Origin: Streptomyces cellulosae
GTDB taxonomy: Bacteria > Actinomycetota > Actinomycetes > Streptomycetales > Streptomycetaceae
Assembly: GCF_000721105.1 (NCBI RefSeq)
Contig: NZ_JOEV01000052.1
Span: forward strand, 1 to 48,803
Reading direction: 5' to 3'
DNA: 48,803 nucleotides
Part shown: positions 1 to 7,654 of the stretch, one piece after another
Numbering within the stretch: the stretch's first letter is position 1
How the letters are laid out: each line of letters opens with the position of its first letter
Translations under genes and position numbers: made by a program
The notes under the pieces: model-generated
The model's database searches: none
The model's input: the letters and a program-made list of their open reading frames with translations, nothing else
Told to the model about the DNA's origin: nothing

Positions 1-141
1 CGCTCGTACAGCTGCACCATCTATCAGGGTCAGACGCAGTGCTACACGCCGATGGTCTACGACAAGGGCATGACGTCGTTCGCCGAGGGAGTGAAGGACC
101 ACGTCTACGGCCTCGCCGATGCCCGGACCGCCTCCTACTGA
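1..141 (+). CDS. C-terminal end of an unrecognised protein (5' end outside window)
   Basis: Frame 1 is open from the first base to a TGA at 139-141 and encodes the last 46 residues of a protein. The segment contains two cysteines (SCTIYQGQTQC) and ends ADARTASY. The cysteines and the polar, aromatic-rich composition would suit a secreted protein, but that is inference. I recognise no family in this fragment. A weak GC-rich hairpin (CCCCT and AGGGG arms, about 160-181) follows the stop and could act as a terminator. Confidence 0.6.
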   Translation, partial: RSYSCTIYQGQTQCYTPMVYDKGMTSFAEGVKDHVYGLADARTASY

Positions 142-665
142 CCAGGCAGTGAGCCGATCTCCCCTGCCCATGGGGTGAGGGGCCCACCGCCCGGGCGGAC
201 GCTGTTGGTTGATTCGGACCCTGTTGTTCCACCCCGTCGATCTCGTGGTCGGCGGGGTGAATTGCTGCCAAGTGACTGGTGCGGGTGCGAGCTCGTGGTG
301 TTTCGGTGAGTGGGCGTCGATGCGGGCGGGGCTGATGGCGGCGCCGGTGAGCTGTGAGCCGGGCAGCCATCGACTCGAGGGACTTACGCTGCCTGTCGGT
401 CAGCAGCCGCAGATTGACCTGCCCCCACCGGCGCTGGTCCTTGCGCGCAAACGGCTCGAAGACCTCCACCGTGAACGCCTCCAACTCACCACGCACCGCA
501 GCACGTCCGCAGGCACACCCTCTCAACGCCACACCGGGCCGACAGGACACGCACCACCACGACCAACCTGACCAAGCCCTACTAGGAGATCCATCAGGAA
601 CTTCTGGCTGTCCCCGAAATGTCGGTGCCCCGGAAATGTGTTTGCGCGAGACGTATCGTCTCGCC
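142..665. other. Gene-poor gap carrying an IS scar
   Basis: No intact gene is supported here. The only recognisable content is the transposase remnant at 356-496 on the minus strand. The short open frames on the plus strand are low-complexity products of GC-rich DNA. The rest (142-355 and 497-665) shows no feature I can name, apart from the weak hairpin just after 141 and the promoter of the glycosyltransferase gene at the right edge. Confidence 0.5.
356..496 (-). pseudogene. Remnant of an IS701-type transposase N-terminus
   Basis: Read on the minus strand, this stretch translates to a segment containing FEPFARKDQRRWGQV and RKSLESMAARL. It resembles the conserved N-terminal part of IS701-family transposases (typically FARxDQRRWGxVYxRGLLxDGRRKSxEPMAARL). 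Compared with that pattern a residue is missing in the RGLL part and several conserved positions have drifted. The similarity stops at both ends: there is no start with a ribosome binding site, and the rest of the roughly 400-residue transposase is absent. Terminal inverted repeats and target duplications could not be identified. This is a degenerate insertion scar, not an active element. Confidence 0.65.
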
Positions 666-671
666 TACCGT
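666..671 (+). promoter_or_regulatory. Leaderless -10 element of the glycosyltransferase gene
   Basis: TACCGT lies 7 bases before ATG 679. No Shine-Dalgarno sequence precedes the ATG, so transcription probably starts at or next to the start codon. This supports 679 over the upstream in-frame start at 619. Confidence 0.5.
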
Positions 672-678
672 CGCTCTC

Positions 679-1872
679 ATGACCAGTCGCCCCGCGCACA
701 TCGCCATGTTCTCGATCGCCGCCCACGGCCATGTGAACCCCAGCCTCGAAGTGATCCGTGAGCTGGTGGCGCGCGGGCACCGGGTCACCTACGCGATCCC
801 GCCCGTGTTCGCCGAGAAGGTCGCCGGGACCGGTGCCGAGGTGAAACCGTGGCACTCCACGCTGCCCGGCCCCGACGACGACCCGGCGGCCTGGGGCACC
901 ACCCTCCTGGACAACGTCGAGCCCTTCCTGGCCGACGCCGTCCAGGCGCTGCCGCAGCTCATCGAGGCCTACCAGGGCGACGAACCCGACCTCGTGCTGT
1001 ACGACATCACCTCCTACCCGGCCCGCGTCCTCGCCCACCGCTGGGGCGTGCCCGCGATCTCCCTGTCCCCGAACCTCGTCGCCTGGGACGGCTACGAGGA
1101 GGAGGTGGCCGAGCCGATGTGGGCGGAGCCGAAGAAGACCGAGCGCGGGCAGGCCTACTACGCCCGCTTCCACGCCTGGCTGGAGGAGAACGGGATCACC
1201 GAGCACCCGGACTCGTTCGCCGGCCGTCCCGCCCGGTCCCTGGTGCTGATCCCGAGGGCGTTGCAGCCGAACGCCGACCGGGTCGACGAGAGCGTGTACT
1301 CCTTCGTCGGCGCCTGTCAGGGCGACCGGACGGCCGAGGGCGACTGGCAGCGGCCCGCCGGCGCCGAGAAAGTGGTCCTCGTCTCGCTCGGATCGTCCTT
1401 CACCAAGCAGCCCGGCTTCTACCGGGAGTGCGTCAAGGCCTTCGGTGAGCTGCCGGGCTGGCACCTGGTGCTGCAGATCGGCCGGCATGTCGACCCCGCC
1501 GCGCTGGGCGACGTATCCGACACCGTCGAAGTGCGGTCCTGGGTACCGCAGTTGGCGATCCTCAAGCAGGCCGACCTGTTCGTCACGCACGCCGGGGCCG
1601 GCGGTAGCCAGGAGGGGTTGGCCACGGCCACGCCGATGATCGCCGTACCGCAGGCCGTGGACCAGTTCGGCAACGCGGACATGCTGCGGGGACTCGGGGT
1701 CGCCCGCCGCCTCGACACCCAGGAGGCGACGGCCGAAGCGCTGCGGGAAGCCGCCCTCGCCCTGGTCGACGACCCCGAGGTGGCCCGCCGGCTCAAGGAC
1801 GTCCAGGCGGAGATGGCCAAGGAGGGCGGCACTCGGCGCGCGGCCGACCTCATCGAGGCCGAACTGCCGTAA
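679..1872 (+). CDS. OleD/Mgt-type macrolide UDP-glucosyltransferase
   Basis: This GT1-family (GT-B fold) enzyme of 397 residues would move glucose from UDP-glucose onto a hydroxyl of a macrolide or other aglycone, a self-protection or xenobiotic-inactivation reaction. The N-terminus ([15 protein letters not shown]) matches OleD of S. antibioticus as I remember it, including the catalytic histidine (His16 here, His19 in OleD). The DITSYPARV segment carries the partner aspartate. The donor-binding motif is [16 protein letters not shown] followed by [10 protein letters not shown]. Length and motif order are complete, and there is no signal peptide, so it is cytosolic. A longer in-frame start at 619 is rejected because the family begins at [11 protein letters not shown] and a -10 hexamer sits at 666-671. 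It is a lone gene with no macrolide cluster nearby, so detoxification is more likely than biosynthesis. It is followed by a strong hairpin. Confidence 0.93.
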   Translation: MTSRPAHIAMFSIAAHGHVNPSLEVIRELVARGHRVTYAIPPVFAEKVAGTGAEVKPWHSTLPGPDDDPAAWGTTLLDNVEPFLADAVQALPQLIEAYQGDEPDLVLYDITSYPARVLAHRWGVPAISLSPNLVAWDGYEEEVAEPMWAEPKKTERGQAYYARFHAWLEENGITEHPDSFAGRPARSLVLIPRALQPNADRVDESVYSFVGACQGDRTAEGDWQRPAGAEKVVLVSLGSSFTKQPGFYRECVKAFGELPGWHLVLQIGRHVDPAALGDVSDTVEVRSWVPQLAILKQADLFVTHAGAGGSQEGLATATPMIAVPQAVDQFGNADMLRGLGVARRLDTQEATAEALREAALALVDDPEVARRLKDVQAEMAKEGGTRRAADLIEAELP

Positions 1873-1886
1873 CGCCACGGACGGCA

Positions 1887-1924
1887 GAGGGCCCGCTGGC
1901 TCCCCACGTGACCAGCGGGCCCTC
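1887..1924. terminator. Bidirectional hairpin between convergent genes
   Basis: GAGGGCCCGCTGG (1887-1899) and CCAGCGGGCCCTC (1912-1924) form a perfect 13-bp stem with a 12-base loop. It lies between the stop of the glycosyltransferase (1872) and the stop of the MMPL gene (1954), which converge, so it can serve both. There is no U-tract, as is usual for Streptomyces hairpin terminators. Confidence 0.85.
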
Positions 1925-1953
1925 AGTCTTGGGACGGTTCGGTGGCGGAGGGC

Positions 1954-4209
1954 TCAGACGCCCAGCCGCTCACCCTCGTCGTGCCGCACGGCGGGAGGCG
2001 CTGCCGCCGCCTCGGGAGCCTCGTCGTGGGTGAGGTCGGGCAGCCGGTGCAGCCACTTCGGCAGATACCAGTTGCGCTCGCCCAGCAGCGCCATCACCGC
2101 GGGCAGCAGCACGCCCCGGATGATCGTCGCGTCGATGAGCACCGCGGCCGCGAGGCCGACGCCCATCTGCTTCATGGACTGCATGGACAGGGTGCCGAAG
2201 ATCGCGAACACGGCGACCATGATGACCGCGGCACTGGTCACGACACCGGCGGTGGTGACCACCCCGTGCTGGATGGCCTCGGCGGTCGTCCGGCCGCGCA
2301 GGCGTGCCTCGCGGATCCGGGAGACCACGAACACGTGGTAGTCCATCGACAGGCCGAACAGGATCACGAAGAGGAACAGCGGCAGCCAGGTGATGATGGC
2401 GCCGACACCCTCCGCGCCCACCAGCGACGCACCCCAGCCGTGCTGGAAGACGCCCACGAGGATGCCGTAGGCCGCGCCCACCGACAGCAGGTTGAGCACG
2501 ATCGAGGTGATCGCGACGGTCAGCGAGCGGAAGGACAGCAGCATCAGTCCGAAGGCGAAGACCACGACGAACGCGAAGACCGGGATGACCGCTCCGGCCA
2601 GCTGGTCGTTGAAGTCCTGCGACCCGGCGACCTGGCCGGTGATCGGCGCCTGGACCCCGTCGACCTTGCCGAGCGTGGCCGGACGCACCTCGTCGCGCAG
2701 CTTGTCCAGGCTCGCCCCCGCCTTGTCGAGGTCGGAGCCCCCGACCAGCGGGACGTACACATAGGCGATGTTCTGCGCGTCGTGCAGCTTGATCTCGACC
2801 GGGCCGCGGGAGGCACCGGACGCGACGGCCTCCTTCTTGAAAGCGGCCAGCGCGTTCGTCACCTCGGGTGCGTTGATGTCGCTCGCCTTGACGACCACCT
2901 CGGCCGGCTCGGAGCCGCCCGGGAAGGCGTCGTTGAGCCGGTTGTACGTCTGCACGATGGGCATCGAGTCCCCGAACTCCTGGTCCAGGGTGAGCTGCTG
3001 GGTCTTCATGCCGAGCGCGGGCGCCGCGATCGCGAGCAGCGCGCCGGCCGCGACCACCACGGAGACGACGGGCTTGGCGAGCACACCCTTCAGGACGGCC
3101 GTCCAGAACCGGCTCTCGCCGCTGCCTCCGGTACGGCGACGGCGTCGCAGGAAGGGGATACGGCCCTTCTCGACCCGCTCGCCCAGCAGCGACAGCAGCG
3201 CCGGCAGCACCGTCACCGAACCGACCATGGCGACCGCCACGACCATCAGCGAGGCCAGGCCCATCGCCTCGAACTCGGCGAGCCCGGTGAACAGCATGCC
3301 CGCCATCGCCACGCACACCGTGACACCGGAGACGATGATCGCGCGGCCACTGGTGGCGGCGGCGACCTTGAGGGCCGTCTGCGCGTCCCGGCCGGCCTCA
3401 CGCTCCTCGCGCTCCCGGCGCAGATAGAACAGGCAGTAGTCGACGCCGACGGCCAGACCCACCAGCAGCATCACGGAGTTCGCGGTGTCGCTCATCGGCA
3501 TCACATGGCTGACGACGCCCATCAGGCCCATCGTCGCCATGATCGCGGTGACGGCCAGCAGCACCGGCAACAGCGCCGCCACCAGGGCGCCGAAGGCGAT
3601 GAGCAGAATGCCGAGCGCCACCGGCACCGCCGAGTACTCGGCCTTCTGGAAGTCGTCCCCGAACGCGTCGTCGAACGTCTTCATCATGCTGGCGCCGCCG
3701 ATCTCCTCGATCCGCAGCGACGTGTGCTCCTTCTGCACCCCCTCGACGGCCTCGAGCACCGGCTCGACCCGCTCGCCCGCGGTGTCCGACTCGCCGCGCA
3801 TGTCGAACTGCACCAGCGCGCCGGTGCCGTCCTTCGAGATGGTGTTCGTGTCGTAGGGCGAGGTGATGCCCGTGACCTCGCCGGTCTTCTCGACGGCGTC
3901 GATGACCGCGGTGACGGCGGCGCGGAACTCGGCGTCCGTGGCCTTGACGCCCCCGTCCCTGGCCTGGATCAGAACGGTCTCACTGGCCGGCTCGTCGATC
4001 CCGGCGTCCTCGACGATCTTGGCGGCGGTGTGTGTCTCGCCCTTCAGCTGGTCGCTGTCCTTGACGTCGACCCGGCCGGCTGCCGACCCGAGCCCCATCG
4101 CCAGGACGACGAACAGCACCCAGATGCCGACGGCAGCCCATCGGTGCCGAGCACTCCAGCCGCCGGCCCGCGCGGCCAGGCCCCGCACCCGCGTATCTCC
4201 ATTCCCCAT
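1954..4209 (-). CDS. MMPL-family (RND-like) membrane exporter
   Basis: A 751-residue inner-membrane transporter of the MMPL family, which uses the proton gradient to export lipids, siderophores or other hydrophobic compounds. Two repeated halves are visible. Each has an N-terminal membrane helix (WAAVGIWVLFVVLAMGLG near residue 25), a large extracytoplasmic loop and a five-helix bundle. The paired conserved motifs are AVGVDYCLFYLRR in the first half and GLSMDYHVFVVSRIREA in the second, where the aspartate and tyrosine are typical proton-relay residues. The start at 4209 is chosen over the upstream 4254 because GAGGGGG lies about 10 bases ahead and MGNGDTRVRGLA is the family-like beginning. 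The substrate cannot be read from sequence. The upstream region is shared with the divergent DUF1697 gene and has a short inverted repeat (ACCTT and AAGGT, near 4252-4269) that could be an operator. Confidence 0.92.
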   Translation of the reverse strand: MGNGDTRVRGLAARAGGWSARHRWAAVGIWVLFVVLAMGLGSAAGRVDVKDSDQLKGETHTAAKIVEDAGIDEPASETVLIQARDGGVKATDAEFRAAVTAVIDAVEKTGEVTGITSPYDTNTISKDGTGALVQFDMRGESDTAGERVEPVLEAVEGVQKEHTSLRIEEIGGASMMKTFDDAFGDDFQKAEYSAVPVALGILLIAFGALVAALLPVLLAVTAIMATMGLMGVVSHVMPMSDTANSVMLLVGLAVGVDYCLFYLRREREEREAGRDAQTALKVAAATSGRAIIVSGVTVCVAMAGMLFTGLAEFEAMGLASLMVVAVAMVGSVTVLPALLSLLGERVEKGRIPFLRRRRRTGGSGESRFWTAVLKGVLAKPVVSVVVAAGALLAIAAPALGMKTQQLTLDQEFGDSMPIVQTYNRLNDAFPGGSEPAEVVVKASDINAPEVTNALAAFKKEAVASGASRGPVEIKLHDAQNIAYVYVPLVGGSDLDKAGASLDKLRDEVRPATLGKVDGVQAPITGQVAGSQDFNDQLAGAVIPVFAFVVVFAFGLMLLSFRSLTVAITSIVLNLLSVGAAYGILVGVFQHGWGASLVGAEGVGAIITWLPLFLFVILFGLSMDYHVFVVSRIREARLRGRTTAEAIQHGVVTTAGVVTSAAVIMVAVFAIFGTLSMQSMKQMGVGLAAAVLIDATIIRGVLLPAVMALLGERNWYLPKWLHRLPDLTHDEAPEAAAAPPAVRHDEGERLGV

Positions 4210-4456
4210 GACGGGCTTGCCCCCTCGTGAGCGGTGCCGGCCCCCTGCCGCCACCTTTCACTTCGAAGGTAGGGGCCGGATAAGACCATCTCCTCGTACT
4301 CCCCGGTGAGGTCCCGCGGGCCGGAATCATCCCCCCGGCGCCCACGTCTCCCCACTGGGTAGGACAGGGGCCCCTTACATCTACCTGGCTGTCCGCGGCG
4401 CCGGACAGGGCTGTCGTGCCCACCCCATGGGGCGCCACGGCCACCGCGGGCCGCCT

Positions 4457-4462
4457 TAGGGT
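4457..4462 (+). promoter_or_regulatory. Leaderless -10 element of the DUF1697 gene
   Basis: TAGGGT ends 6 bases before ATG 4469, with no Shine-Dalgarno sequence in between. The spacing matches the other leaderless starts in this window. Confidence 0.5.
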
Positions 4463-4468
4463 GTGCGG

Positions 4469-5017
4469 ATGACGACGACGTACGCGGCGCTGCTGCGCGG
4501 GATCAACGTGGGCGGCAGCAGGAAAGTCCCGATGGCCGACCTGCGAGCCCTGATGGAGGGCCTCGGCCACGACAACGTGCGCACCTACCTCCAGAGCGGC
4601 CAGGCCACCTTCGCCGGCGACCACGGGGACGAGGACTCACTGGCGGCCGAGCTCAGGGAAGCGATCGAGAAACGGTTCGGCTTCGTCGTCGACGTGATCG
4701 TGCGCGACCACGCCTATCTCAAGGCCGTCGCCGACGCCTGCCCTTTCCCGGCCGCCGAACTGGAGGCCAAGCAGCTGCACGTCACCTACTTCTCCGCCCC
4801 CGTCGACGAGGAACGGTTCGCGGAGATCGACCGGGCGGCCTACCTCCCGGAGGAGTTCCGGCTCGGCGACCGCGCCCTGTACCTGTACGCCCCGGACGGC
4901 CTCGGCCGCTCCAAGCTCGCCGAGCACCTCTCCAAGCCCCGGCTGAACAAGGGCGTGATCGCCACCAGCCGCAACTGGAACACCGTCGTCAAGCTGGTGG
5001 AGATGACCGGTGGCTGA
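4469..5017 (+). CDS. DUF1697 family protein
   Basis: A cytosolic protein of 182 residues starting MTTTYAALLRGINVGG, the hallmark opening of DUF1697 (often RGINVGGxxxxMADLR; here RKVPMADLRALMEGLGHDNVRTYLQSGQ). The C-terminal half contains LYLYAPDGLGRSKL and ATSRNWNTVVKL, also typical. The family's function is not established, and no catalytic residues can be named with confidence. The next gene starts inside its last codons (GTG 5010, 8-base overlap), so the two are probably translated together. ATG 4469 is preferred to GTG 4463 because of the -10 hexamer at 4457-4462. Confidence 0.9.
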   Translation: MTTTYAALLRGINVGGSRKVPMADLRALMEGLGHDNVRTYLQSGQATFAGDHGDEDSLAAELREAIEKRFGFVVDVIVRDHAYLKAVADACPFPAAELEAKQLHVTYFSAPVDEERFAEIDRAAYLPEEFRLGDRALYLYAPDGLGRSKLAEHLSKPRLNKGVIATSRNWNTVVKLVEMTGG

Positions 5018-5384
5018 CCGCGACCTGGCCGTGGAGGCCGCCGTCCGGGGCGAGTTGAGGCTGCTCGCCCCGGAGGTCCGCAGCTCGCCCGAGCTGGTCG
5101 GGGCGCTGCTGCACCCCGACTTCCACGAGTTCGGCGCGTCGGGACGGCACTGGGACCGGGCCTCGATCATCGCCGCCCTGGCCACCACCGCCGACCCGGG
5201 GGCCCACCCGGTCACCGCGAGCCGGATGAAGGGCGTCCGGCTCGCGCCCGACCTGGTCCAGCTGACCTTCGACACCGAGGACAACGGCCGCCATGTGCAC
5301 CGCAGTTCGCTGTGGCGGCGGACCGAGGAGGGCTGGCTCCTCTACTTCCACCAGGGGACGCCGTTCACGCCCGACGAGGGATGA
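5010..5384 (+). CDS. Nuclear transport factor 2-like / DUF4440 small protein
   Basis: A 124-residue protein of the SnoaL/NTF2-like fold: an N-terminal helix (DLAVEAAVRGELRLL), then PDFHEFGASGRHWDRASII, then strands ending RTEEGWLLYFHQGTPF. The FxEFGxxGxxWxR core is typical of the DUF4440-like ketosteroid-isomerase superfamily. Such proteins bind small hydrophobic ligands or act as isomerases, but no specific substrate is implied. The GTG start overlaps the DUF1697 stop by 8 bases, so translational coupling is likely and the pair probably share a promoter. There is no signal peptide. Confidence 0.8.
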   Translation: MADRDLAVEAAVRGELRLLAPEVRSSPELVGALLHPDFHEFGASGRHWDRASIIAALATTADPGAHPVTASRMKGVRLAPDLVQLTFDTEDNGRHVHRSSLWRRTEEGWLLYFHQGTPFTPDEG

Positions 5385-5451
5385 CCGTCGTACGTCGGCG
5401 GGTCCTCGCGGGGGAGTGACCTACCGCATGCCGGCGGCCGATGTCACGTTT

Positions 5452-5493
5452 GTTCCGGAGTCCGGGACAAGTGGCCCCGTTCGTCCCTAGGGT
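5452..5493 (+). promoter_or_regulatory. Candidate promoter with inverted-repeat operator
   Basis: GTTCCGG-AGT-CCGGGAC (5452-5468, one mismatch) lies just upstream of a TAGGGT -10 hexamer (5488-5493), in the -35 area. A transcript starting near 5500 would give a short leader ahead of GTG 5529. The inverted repeat is placed well for a repressor. The regulator is unknown. Confidence 0.4.
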
Positions 5494-5528
5494 GAAGCGC
5501 GCGAGATCCGGGGGAAGGGCAGGTCACC

Positions 5529-7016
5529 GTGGTGGGCAGAGCGTTACCGTCATTGCCGCAGTACCGCAAGGACGGGGTGACCCGACGACTGTGCGCGTCG
5601 GTCCACCTCGACGAGGACTTCGCCCGCACGGCCGACAGTGAACTCACCGGGGACCGGCTGGACGCGGTCGGACTGACCCTCGGCGTCAACTTCGTGGCCC
5701 TGGCCCGGCACGCCCGCGCGGCCGTGCGGCGCCGCGAGACCCTGGACGGCCAACTTGCCTGGCTCGGCGCGGCCCTGCTGACCTCGTTGCTGGTCGCCGG
5801 GTGGGGGCTGATCGGCGGCCTCGGGTCGGTCGCCCTGATCGGCGTCTACGGCCCCCTCGCCGTCCTCGCGGCCTCCTGGTGGCTGGTCCACCACACCGAG
5901 GCCCAGGCCCGCGAGGCCGCCCAGGAGGTGTTCCGCAACCCCGACAAGGTCGACCGGCTGGCGCCCCCGGTCGAACCGCAGACGGAAGCCTGGCTGCACG
6001 AACTGAAGCGGGCCAACGTCCTGCCGTACGCCGACGCGGCCGCCCGCACCACCCCGTTCGTCGGCAGCGGCAGCAAGATCAAGGAAGTGGTCTGGCAGCC
6101 CATCGACGTCAGCAGGCCCGCCGACGCCCCGGGCGGCGGCAAACTCCCCCTGCGCCCCTTCGACGCCGTCGACCTGCACACCTATGTGGCACGCCAGATG
6201 GAGGGCGTCTCCGGACTCGAAGGGCTGCGGGCCAGGAACCGGCTCTACGTCCTCGGCAGCAACGCCTACATGCTGCCCGATCTGCTGCCTGACCGCACCG
6301 CGCGACCGCGCGCCCAGATCCCCAAGCAGTTCGTCCAGGCCGGTCTGCTCAGCCCCGGCGCGGGCATGCGGACCCATCTGTGCCTGGAGCGGGTCGGCGA
6401 GGGCGGACGGCTCATCGTCTCCATGTACCTGCGGGCGATCCTGAACCCTCCCAGCCTCACCTGGGAGGTCGCGGCCTACGCGATCCCACCGCTGAGCGGC
6501 CGGTTCTACCGGGTGGACCGCCTGCCGGTGGCCCGCTTCGACCGCTGGTGGAGCCTGGTCTCGTACGCCACCTCGCACACCTGGCCCGAACTGCGCGGCG
6601 CCGTGGGCCGCCGCCGTGAGCGCCGCAGGCGGCGCCGTACCACCGAGCGGGAGCTGACGCGCCTGCGCCGGGACATCAGGGACCAGCACCTGCTCGTCGA
6701 CTGCGGTGCGCGAAGCAGCCTGCGGTACGACATCAGCGACTGGAACCAGGCGGGCTACCCCGAACGCATCGACGCGCAGGACTTCCTGTTCCGCCTCCAG
6801 CAGGGCGTGCTCGTCGCGACCGAGCAGTTCCTGCGGGACCACAACGTCGACACCGGTTCCTTCGACAAGGCCCAGCAGATCATCAACACCCAGACCTACA
6901 ACATCTCCGGGGACATCACGGGACCCAGCAACTTCGGCAACAGCGGGCAGATCAACGTCAACGGGCAGCAGGGACAGGGAGGTTCGGGGCAGGGCGGCCA
7001 AACGCCCAGTCCCTGA
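5529..7016 (+). CDS. Unrecognised membrane protein ending in a G/N-rich motif shared with the next gene
   Basis: I do not recognise the family of this 495-residue protein. It has a soluble N-terminal part (1-75), a pair of membrane helices at about 77-118 (LAWLGAALLTSLLVAGWGLI and VALIGVYGPLAVLAASWWLV), then a large cytosolic region with a very basic stretch (RRRERRRRRRTTERELTRLR, about 360-380) and a helix. The last 45 residues are low in charge and rich in Gly, Asn and Gln. They contain the pattern TYNISGDITGPSNFG, closely similar to the start of the downstream protein. GTG 5529 is chosen because AGGG lies about 10 bases ahead. Co-transcription with 7044-7367 is likely (27-base gap). A membrane anchor that recruits a partner through the shared tail is inference. 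Confidence 0.75.
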   Translation: MVGRALPSLPQYRKDGVTRRLCASVHLDEDFARTADSELTGDRLDAVGLTLGVNFVALARHARAAVRRRETLDGQLAWLGAALLTSLLVAGWGLIGGLGSVALIGVYGPLAVLAASWWLVHHTEAQAREAAQEVFRNPDKVDRLAPPVEPQTEAWLHELKRANVLPYADAAARTTPFVGSGSKIKEVVWQPIDVSRPADAPGGGKLPLRPFDAVDLHTYVARQMEGVSGLEGLRARNRLYVLGSNAYMLPDLLPDRTARPRAQIPKQFVQAGLLSPGAGMRTHLCLERVGEGGRLIVSMYLRAILNPPSLTWEVAAYAIPPLSGRFYRVDRLPVARFDRWWSLVSYATSHTWPELRGAVGRRRERRRRRRTTERELTRLRRDIRDQHLLVDCGARSSLRYDISDWNQAGYPERIDAQDFLFRLQQGVLVATEQFLRDHNVDTGSFDKAQQIINTQTYNISGDITGPSNFGNSGQINVNGQQGQGGSGQGGQTPSP

Positions 7017-7043
7017 GCCGGGCACGGAAACAGGAGCCAGGAC

Positions 7044-7367
7044 ATGAGCACGTTCAACTTCCACGGGAACATCGAGGGGCCGGCCAACTTCGGGGACAAC
7101 GGCCGTATCGAGATCAACAACGGGGCGGACGCGGCCACCGTGCTGCGGGTGGCCGACCAGCTCGTCGATCGGCTGCGTCGCGAGAACCCCGCGCTCGTCG
7201 CCCCGGCACAGGTCATCCAGGGCGAGCTGGCGCAGGCCGGCCAGGAGGGACGCGCCGCCGACCGCGGCCGCATCCGCTCCGCCCTGGAGACCATCAGCGT
7301 CGGCGTCGCTGCGGGCAGCGGCGGCTTCGCCCTGGCTCAGGAACTGGCCCGGGCGCTGGGGATGTGA
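7044..7367 (+). CDS. Small protein with an N-terminal G/N-rich motif matching its neighbour's C-terminus
   Basis: This 107-residue protein begins MSTFNFHGNIEGPANFGDNG, nearly the same pattern (T-aromatic-N, G[DN]IxGPxNFG) as the end of the preceding protein. The rest (about 28-107) is predominantly helical: TVLRVADQLVDRLRRENPAL, then an amphipathic helix, and finally a Gly/Ala-rich helix near AAGSGGFALAQELARALG. It has no membrane segment or enzyme motif. The architecture (short motif plus helical domain) resembles small signalling adaptors in which an N-terminal motif mediates homotypic assembly, but this is inference. CAGGAGCCAGGAC precedes the ATG and supplies the ribosome binding site. 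Confidence 0.75.
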   Translation: MSTFNFHGNIEGPANFGDNGRIEINNGADAATVLRVADQLVDRLRRENPALVAPAQVIQGELAQAGQEGRAADRGRIRSALETISVGVAAGSGGFALAQELARALGM

Positions 7368-7499
7368 CCGTCGGCCGGTGACGGCCCCGTCCTCCCGCAG
7401 CAGCGCATCTCGCAGGACCTGTCCATGCGAACGTCGGGCACGACGGCACCTTGATCCATTCGGTTCCGTACCTGTTCAATCAACAGATGCTTGAGATCC

Positions 7500-7616
7500 A
7501 TGTCGACCGGCGAGCCGGCCGCATCGACCGAAGACGTCATCGAGGTCGGCGATGCCCTCACCGTGAAGGTCATCGATGTCGATCTCGCGCGCTGTCGCAT
7601 CGCCCTCGTCGCATGT
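7500..7616 (+). pseudogene. Isolated fragment resembling an S1 RNA-binding domain
   Basis: From ATG 7500 the frame reads STGEPAASTEDVIEVGDALTV then KVIDVDLARCRIALV, which matches the second half of an S1 domain (typically VxVGDEVxVKVIDIDxERxRISLSL). After about residue 38 the frame runs into Pro/Arg/His repeats with no homology and overlaps the 3' end of the kinase gene on the other strand. The first half of the fold is not intact; a stretch resembling DGLIH occurs upstream (near 7440) in a different frame. It is best read as a decayed piece of a ribosomal-protein-S1-like gene. Confidence 0.4.
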
Positions 7617-7654
7617 CCAGCCCCCACCCCCAGCCGCCACCGCCCGCCCTCACC

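Noticed and set aside
679..1872. Part of a macrolide biosynthetic cluster
   Set aside because: No polyketide synthase, sugar-synthesis or resistance methylase genes are nearby; the enzyme is a stand-alone glucosyltransferase.
523..1878. Long minus-strand frame opposite the glycosyltransferase
   Set aside because: It is antisense to a gene with full OleD-type motifs and its translation is Gly/Arg/Asp-rich without homology; long antisense frames are expected at this GC content.
1942..4230. 762-codon plus-strand frame opposite the MMPL gene
   Set aside because: It is a mirror of the MMPL gene in the third-position GC frame; its His/Arg/Gln-rich translation has no domain.
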